Source: a virus. Taken from it: 44,441 bases of DNA. Position 1 is the first letter of the stretch. Each line of letters opens with the position of its first letter. The DNA is taken from the IMG/VR virus record IMGVR_UViG_3300003937_000145, positions 1 to 44,441 of that record; one strand, written 5' to 3'. Both the position numbers and the translations under genes were made by a program. The notes beneath the pieces are model-generated. The model saw only the letters and a program-made list of their open reading frames with translations, was not told where the DNA came from and did not search any database. Shown in pieces: positions 40,417-44,441 of this stretch.

Positions 40417-41252
40417 GCAGTTTTCTTGGGATTATATCCAGGAGGTGGAGCACCCACATCAGGCAAATGTTTCATTGGATATAAGTCTTCACCAAATGCC
40501 CATCTTCTTTCATGACACCAAAAACATCTTGCGCATACTCTTGTAAATCCTTGGGTCCACCAAGATGTACCAGTACATGAACGCGTATGCGGATAAATTT
40601 CATTAAGTAAAAATGGGTGAGCATGATATATAGCGGCGACAAACTTTTTATCAACATTAATAAATGGTTGACATACTTGTCTACGCATTGTTGGCCATTC
40701 TTCTCCTTCATGACTACGGCGAGGTTCACATAAATGATCGAATTTATGTTTTTTCATTTCTTCCATTGATGGATTACTTGACATACCATCGAATCTTAGA
40801 ATATGATCGTATTCTAACATAAGATCTCTAGTGATTCTATCTATTAATAACATCTTAACCATTCCAACAACGGTCATATCTTTATATCTGTCATAATATT
40901 TTATACAATATTCAGCATCAGCAAAATATTTAGGGTCTTTGTCATCAAATTCAAATACTCTTATGTCTTTTAAATTTGCATTAGGAAAATGTTTCTGCAT
41001 TTTTTCAACAAACATAATAGCTGAGTCAGCATCTAATGGTGCATTTAAATCTCTACATGTATATGGAATCCATTCAATCTCAGGAAAATATTTACAACAC
41101 AAATAAAGTGCTGAGGCAGAATCACATCCGCCTGATAGCGATACTAAAACTTGTTCAGGTAAACCATTCTCACCAAGTTTAACATCGTATAAATTTTTTG
41201 CTTGTTCAGGACTAAAAAAGTCAATTGTTATACCATTATATGTTATTTCCAT
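40413..41252 (-). CDS. PP-loop ATP pyrophosphatase with QueC-like C-terminal Cys cluster
   Basis: 279 residues from ATG 41252 (TAATG overlap; AAGGA upstream), preferred over the ORF start at 41276. VLVSLSGGCDSASALYLCCK is the PP-loop (S-G-G-x-D-S, residues 40-45) that adenylates a carboxylate or carbonyl. The C-terminal TRSCTGTSWWTQGF and RVCARCFWCHERRWAFGEDL supply four Cys plus E-R-R, as in the QueC zinc site. Overall length and middle differ from QueC, and no FolE/QueD/QueE set is present. It may form a nitrile, amide or thio group on the pathway intermediate. Flanked by radical SAM genes. Confidence 0.8.
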   Translation of the reverse strand: MEITYNGITIDFFSPEQAKNLYDVKLGENGLPEQVLVSLSGGCDSASALYLCCKYFPEIEWIPYTCRDLNAPLDADSAIMFVEKMQKHFPNANLKDIRVFEFDDKDPKYFADAEYCIKYYDRYKDMTVVGMVKMLLIDRITRDLMLEYDHILRFDGMSSNPSMEEMKKHKFDHLCEPRRSHEGEEWPTMRRQVCQPFINVDKKFVAAIYHAHPFLLNEIYPHTRSCTGTSWWTQGFTRVCARCFWCHERRWAFGEDLYPMKHLPDVGAPPPGYNPKKTA

Positions 41253-41815
41253 TATGTATTCCTTGTATTCCTCCATGTCTCTAATTCTTTAGTGACATTA
41301 AAGTATTCTTCGTTTTTAATTTTCTTTACTGTATTTTTCTTACTAGGTGCTGGAAAATTGTTATAGATGTCTTTCATACTATCACGAATATTCCTTGAAT
41401 CTGGGTCGAAGCCTCTATTTGTTTTAACTAATAATAGAGTAAAGCCTTCGTCTTCTGCCATTTGTTTTGCTATCTCTATCTCATGTTCGTTATAACCAAA
41501 CACAATATATTGCCAAACAATAGCAACACCCATTGATTTACCTAATCGCATTGTTTCCCATACGTTGTCAAAATTAGAACCAATACGATATAGTTCACTC
41601 TTCTTATCGATACCATCAACACCAAAGTACCATGCATTCTCATTCATACCATAAGTGAATGCTTCTTCCCACCATTCTTGAGTATGAGTTTTTTTAATAG
41701 ACTCACCACATGTAGCAATACGTACACCTCTGCCAGTACCATCTAACATTTTTAAGAATGTTAAAAAGTGTGGGTTATAGATTGGGTCTGATATTTGTCC
41801 ACAGAATAGATACAT
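41252..41815 (-). CDS. Radical SAM core fragment lacking the Cys motif
   Basis: 187 residues from ATG 41815. MYLFCGQISDPIYNPHFLTF, then DGTGRGVRIATCGESI and WYFGVDGIDKKSELYRIGSN, align with residues about 112-215 of the intact 433-residue radical SAM protein (FCGNLSDPIYHP, NIRTNGSGKS, WWTFALDGLPKDSHKYRI). The first ~110 residues with C-x3-C-x2-C are missing. The ATG has no Shine-Dalgarno. A 5' remnant in another frame precedes it (41761-41913). It is probably the inactive 3' part of a radical SAM gene, unless translation is rescued by frameshifting, which would still not restore the Cys motif. Confidence 0.65.
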   Translation of the reverse strand: MYLFCGQISDPIYNPHFLTFLKMLDGTGRGVRIATCGESIKKTHTQEWWEEAFTYGMNENAWYFGVDGIDKKSELYRIGSNFDNVWETMRLGKSMGVAIVWQYIVFGYNEHEIEIAKQMAEDEGFTLLLVKTNRGFDPDSRNIRDSMKDIYNNFPAPSKKNTVKKIKNEEYFNVTKELETWRNTRNT

Positions 41816-41913
41816 CTATGTGATGAATCAATATTAGGTGATCCCCATATTTCATTTGTTGCATACCAATCGGCGATGCGATCATCAGGTTGTAGTTGTG
41901 TAAATCTTGCCAT
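41761..41913 (-). pseudogene. 5' remnant of the broken radical SAM gene
   Basis: ATG 41913 overlaps the upstream stop as TAATG, the normal junction of this operon. The frame reads MARFTQLQPDDRIADWYATN, then EIWGSPNIDSSH and an apparently out-of-frame tail, stopping at 41763-41761. It overlaps the core fragment's frame at 41815 with a net shift (98 nt between starts). The simplest reading is an internal deletion that removed about 50-60 codons, including the iron-sulfur motif, and shifted the frame. Confidence 0.55.
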
Positions 41914-42311
41914 TATATTGTTTCCGTCAAATATAAATTATTATCTTTCCTTAAATTACCACACTTATATTTACAATGCTTCATTGCATGTTTTTGGTCA
42001 TGCAGTAATGTCCAAAAGAAATGATTCCATTCTTCTGATTTAAATATTGCTTCAACTGATTCAGCTTTATTTAATCGAAGATGGTTGTCTTTTAACCCAA
42101 AGTATTCAACACCAAAGTCATTCTTTGGATCATCTAGCCAACAGCATGGTAACATAAATCCATCAGATGTATAGGCAGCAGGTTTATGATAAGCCTTCGG
42201 TTCAAAGGTTAAACAACGTGGTTTAATCTCTAATTTAAATTCACCGATATCAAGTTCTTGTGCTTCTTGATCCTCTTTCTGCTTATTCATTGCTGCCTCT
42301 GACGAACTCAC
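41913..42311 (-). CDS. Stand-alone SPASM-like Cys domain (radical SAM accessory)
   Basis: 132 residues, starting at GTG 42311 in a GTGA overlap; an ATG at residue 8 with AGAGG upstream is an alternative. IKPRCLTFEPKAYHKPAAYT, then SDGFMLPCCWLDDPKND and KHAMKHCKYKCGNLRKDN, line up with the C-terminal domain of the 433-residue radical SAM protein (GYFVPCCEMDQW, KMCQTFCRKN). No radical SAM core is present. It may bind an auxiliary 4Fe-4S cluster or zinc and partner the core encoded downstream, or be a remnant of a split gene. Confidence 0.7.
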   Translation of the reverse strand: MSSSEAAMNKQKEDQEAQELDIGEFKLEIKPRCLTFEPKAYHKPAAYTSDGFMLPCCWLDDPKNDFGVEYFGLKDNHLRLNKAESVEAIFKSEEWNHFFWTLLHDQKHAMKHCKYKCGNLRKDNNLYLTETI

Positions 42312-43084
42312 TGCTTCACTCCATTTATATATAAATCTGTTCCATCGCCTGTACCATCAAATGAAGGGAATTTAAATAGTTCATCGAGTGGTCCTCTATC
42401 ACTAGCATCAAAACCTAATTCAGAGTTTTTAGTTTCATGATGCCATGTTCTATCAACTCCCTCATTGGGATATCCTATACCAATAATTAGTTTAGGGTTC
42501 ATAATATCTTTTGAACCTGGCGTTGATTGACCATTAGATAATATATTAGCTATATTATCACATTCGAGTGCTGAGCATATGCCAGTTTTATATCCTAACA
42601 TAGCTGCAGACAATGTTAAATTACCAACAGCGATTCCAATTGAAAAATCAATTTGCTCTTCATATACTGTTAAAGCATTATATTCTCCGCCTTCTTTAGC
42701 CATATAATGAGTACCACCTTTTGCTGTACCTCTATCTTCAGTAAAAACAAACATAGCATTTGCTAAGACTTGAGAATTCTTTACAGAATATTTTTCATCG
42801 TTTTGCCAAGGTTGACCATCTCTCATTTCAAACATATCATCGGGTGGTTCAGTAGCATCAGTTGGTGCTACAAGGAATTTCTTTGTCTGATCATAAATTT
42901 GTCTAATTTTAGTCTTATCAGTAAATACATGTAAAGCATAATGGGTTTCCATTGCTTTCTTTGGACTTTGCTGCGCAGCATAAATTAGTGTGTCTAAATC
43001 TGCTTGTGGAATTGTCTTAGACAAATCCCAGTTTCTTTGTGCGACTCGTGCAATATCGACAGCCGCTGTTATTGTTGCATTCAT
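42308..43084 (-). CDS. Nitroreductase-family flavoprotein
   Basis: 258 residues. AVDIARVAQRNWDLSKTIPQ, then DTLIYAAQQSPKKAMETHYA, is the usual N-terminal helix with the S-P-K/x-x FMN contact (family A-P-S-x-x-N-x-Q-P). FSIGIAVGNLTLSAAMLGYK, then TGICSALECDNI, is the dimer/FMN helix. NPKLIIGIGYPNEGVDRTWH is the closing strand. Family members reduce nitro groups, quinones or enones, or oxidise azolines in peptide natural products, with FMN. The substrate here is unknown. ATGA- and GTGA-coupled between a radical SAM gene and the SPASM-like gene. Confidence 0.82.
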   Translation of the reverse strand: MNATITAAVDIARVAQRNWDLSKTIPQADLDTLIYAAQQSPKKAMETHYALHVFTDKTKIRQIYDQTKKFLVAPTDATEPPDDMFEMRDGQPWQNDEKYSVKNSQVLANAMFVFTEDRGTAKGGTHYMAKEGGEYNALTVYEEQIDFSIGIAVGNLTLSAAMLGYKTGICSALECDNIANILSNGQSTPGSKDIMNPKLIIGIGYPNEGVDRTWHHETKNSELGFDASDRGPLDELFKFPSFDGTGDGTDLYINGVKQ

Positions 43085-44441
43085 AACTCTATCTCCTGTA
43101 TATCGGGTATGTAATATTCTTCTAGTTCTGGAAATACTTTAAATAAATCCATTTCCCATTTTGTTCCTTTATAATGTTTATCATTCATAAGTAGATATTT
43201 AAATGTGTCTTGTATATCTATGTAATCATCATCTCCTTCAACTCTATTGCCATAATATGTATCATGAGGAGATTCTCTTAATACCTGTTGTATATCTGGG
43301 AAGCCTTCATACAACGGTATAAGTTTTTCTTTAAGTGGTTTTGGTAATACATTAGCACATAATTTACCAGGACCTCTAATATTTGACCAATTTATTTGAT
43401 GAAATAAAGCTTTATTCTCACCAAACCATTTTATTAATTCATGGAAACGAAGTACAGATAGGAATGATATAGCACCATTAATGTTTACCCATACATTCTC
43501 GTATTGCTTAACATGTTTTATATTTTCAACAATTTCGTCCCAATTAGATCTACGTCTTATATAATTATTTGCTTCACCTATTGAATCTAATGATACTGTA
43601 AATTCAAATAATCCAAAGTGAGGAATAAATTTAGAAATTTTTAATTTTTCAAATTCTAATATAGACATATTTGTTTGGTACTTAACCATTATATTTTCAG
43701 CTTCACCTGATTCAACTATCTTTTCTAATAATCCATAAAACTTTTTCATTACTAATGGTTCACCACCAATTAATTTTAAATTATATATGTACGGAGCAAT
43801 TTCTGCAATCTGATCTGTAATATCATCAATTGTATTTATAGATAAAGCTGGAATCCTTTCCATCGAAGCTTCAGAAAAAATATTTTGGTCTTTTAAATCT
43901 TCGTGATGCATTGTTTGAAGTCGTATACTAGAATCATATGGAATACACATATAACAATCTAAGTTACATTGATTACCATAAGCTTTTACTTGTACTTCAA
44001 ATATTCTTTCTTTAAAAAATGCATCTGAATGAGTCGCCCAACCTGTTTCATCATGACTCCAACTTTCTATTTTTTTAAAACGTTCAACGGTATTACGCAT
44101 GCGAGGCCAAAGTCTTTTATCATTTGTTTGGAGTTTTAAAGAAGCTTGACGTCTTGATCTTCCATAGTGTTCTTCTTGATATCTACAATTTCTACATATT
44201 TTATTTACAAGCTTTAAAGGATCATCAGGTGTAAGCATCTCTTCACGCATATGATTCAATGTTTCATCTTTATTAAAATAATCTTTGCAGCTTACATCTT
44301 TAATATTTGGACCATACGGTTCACCAGTATCTGGATCTGACTCTTGAGCCCAAGAACAAGGAAGGAATTGACCATTAGTGGATGTGTATATCATTTGGAA
44401 TGGTGCACCGCAAAACCAAATCTCTTGATTTTTAATTTGAT
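43081..44441 (-). CDS. Radical SAM protein with N-terminal SPASM-like/twitch segment (partial, start outside window)
   Basis: The frame stays open upstream of ATG 44394 to the right edge (QIKNQEIWFCGAPFQ before MIYTS), and the phrase FCGAPFQMIYTSTNGQFLPC is a typical Cys-domain opening, so the real start lies beyond 44441. The internal order is: Cys-domain (PCSWA; KICRNCRYQE), then the radical SAM motif YGNQCNLDCYMCIPYDSSIR (C-x3-C-x2-C), then LKLIGGEPLVMKKFYGLLEK (GGEP), then FEFTVSLDSIGEANNYIRRR. Radical SAM proteins of this two-part type are known from phages and bacteria, substrates unknown. It is the first visible gene of the operon and ATGA-coupled to the nitroreductase. Confidence 0.85.
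   Translation of the reverse strand, partial: QIKNQEIWFCGAPFQMIYTSTNGQFLPCSWAQESDPDTGEPYGPNIKDVSCKDYFNKDETLNHMREEMLTPDDPLKLVNKICRNCRYQEEHYGRSRRQASLKLQTNDKRLWPRMRNTVERFKKIESWSHDETGWATHSDAFFKERIFEVQVKAYGNQCNLDCYMCIPYDSSIRLQTMHHEDLKDQNIFSEASMERIPALSINTIDDITDQIAEIAPYIYNLKLIGGEPLVMKKFYGLLEKIVESGEAENIMVKYQTNMSILEFEKLKISKFIPHFGLFEFTVSLDSIGEANNYIRRRSNWDEIVENIKHVKQYENVWVNINGAISFLSVLRFHELIKWFGENKALFHQINWSNIRGPGKLCANVLPKPLKEKLIPLYEGFPDIQQVLRESPHDTYYGNRVEGDDDYIDIQDTFKYLLMNDKHYKGTKWEMDLFKVFPELEEYYIPDIQEIEL

Noticed and set aside
40472-40729. 85-codon ORF in another frame of the PP-loop gene
   Set aside because: Overlaps the Cys-cluster end of a clear enzyme gene and has no supporting start or motif.
40413-41252. 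Calling the PP-loop gene queC and the operon a 7-deazaguanine DNA-modification locus
   Set aside because: Only the PP-loop and the Cys cluster match; QueD, QueE, FolE and a transglycosylase are not seen in the window.
1-44441. tRNA genes, integrase, transposases or attachment sites
   Set aside because: No cloverleaf-like GC-rich segment was noticed in the few intergenic gaps, and no recombinase or transposase motif occurs in any reading frame supplied; gaps over 80 nt are already accounted for.

Overview
The window is a block of late (virion) genes from an AT-rich, T4-like tailed phage, followed by a long accessory biosynthetic operon. Homologues of T4 gp26, gp4, gp48, gp53, gp27, gp5, gp25, gp6, gp7 and gp8 can be recognised. 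The late-promoter motif TATAAATA lies at several gene starts. The compact baseplate proteins, the modular repetitive fibre genes and the sugar/radical-SAM cargo resemble marine T4-like phages of cyanobacteria or SAR11-type bacteria. The host cannot be fixed from sequence alone.

Layout. (1) Positions 1-4153, minus strand: head completion nuclease gp4, a small membrane protein, a conserved virion protein, a tail-tube-fold protein, gp26, and two unassigned hydrophobic/coiled-coil proteins that may belong to the tape-measure/hub module. The last of these runs off the left edge. A start-less ORF follows gp26 in the -1 frame, joined by a U UUU UUU slippery heptamer. (2) Positions 4159-4182: two divergent late promoter boxes. 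(3) Positions 4210-13521, plus strand: tail-tube cap gp48, wedge gp53, hub gp27, spike gp5 without lysozyme, gp25, gp6, a short gp7-like protein and an enlarged gp8. (4) Positions 13535-29306, plus strand: a 1687-residue structural protein, then a series of fibre or fibre-adaptor genes that share repeated modules, and two further probable structural or accessory proteins. (5) Positions 29303-44441, minus strand: a roughly 15 kb operon of about 18 genes. Nearly every junction is a stop/start overlap. It encodes radical SAM enzymes, nitroreductase-like flavoproteins, a PP-loop ATPase with a QueC-like cysteine cluster, two SGNH hydrolases, an isochorismatase-like protein, a DegT aminotransferase, a NodU-type carbamoyltransferase, a methyltransferase and three GT-A glycosyltransferases. 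The first gene is cut by the right edge.

How the parts work together: regions 1-4 build the baseplate, tail tube, head-closure machinery and adhesins. Region 5 looks like a self-contained pathway that makes and attaches an unusual carbamoylated and/or methylated amino sugar or related small molecule. The target could be the host envelope, the virion or phage DNA; the sequence does not say which. Points most worth a second look are the probable programmed frameshift after gp26, late promoters placed so that mRNAs would start at the AUG (leaderless), the radical-SAM/PP-loop/nitroreductase operon with one broken radical SAM gene, and fibre repeats identical in protein but strongly diverged in codons.
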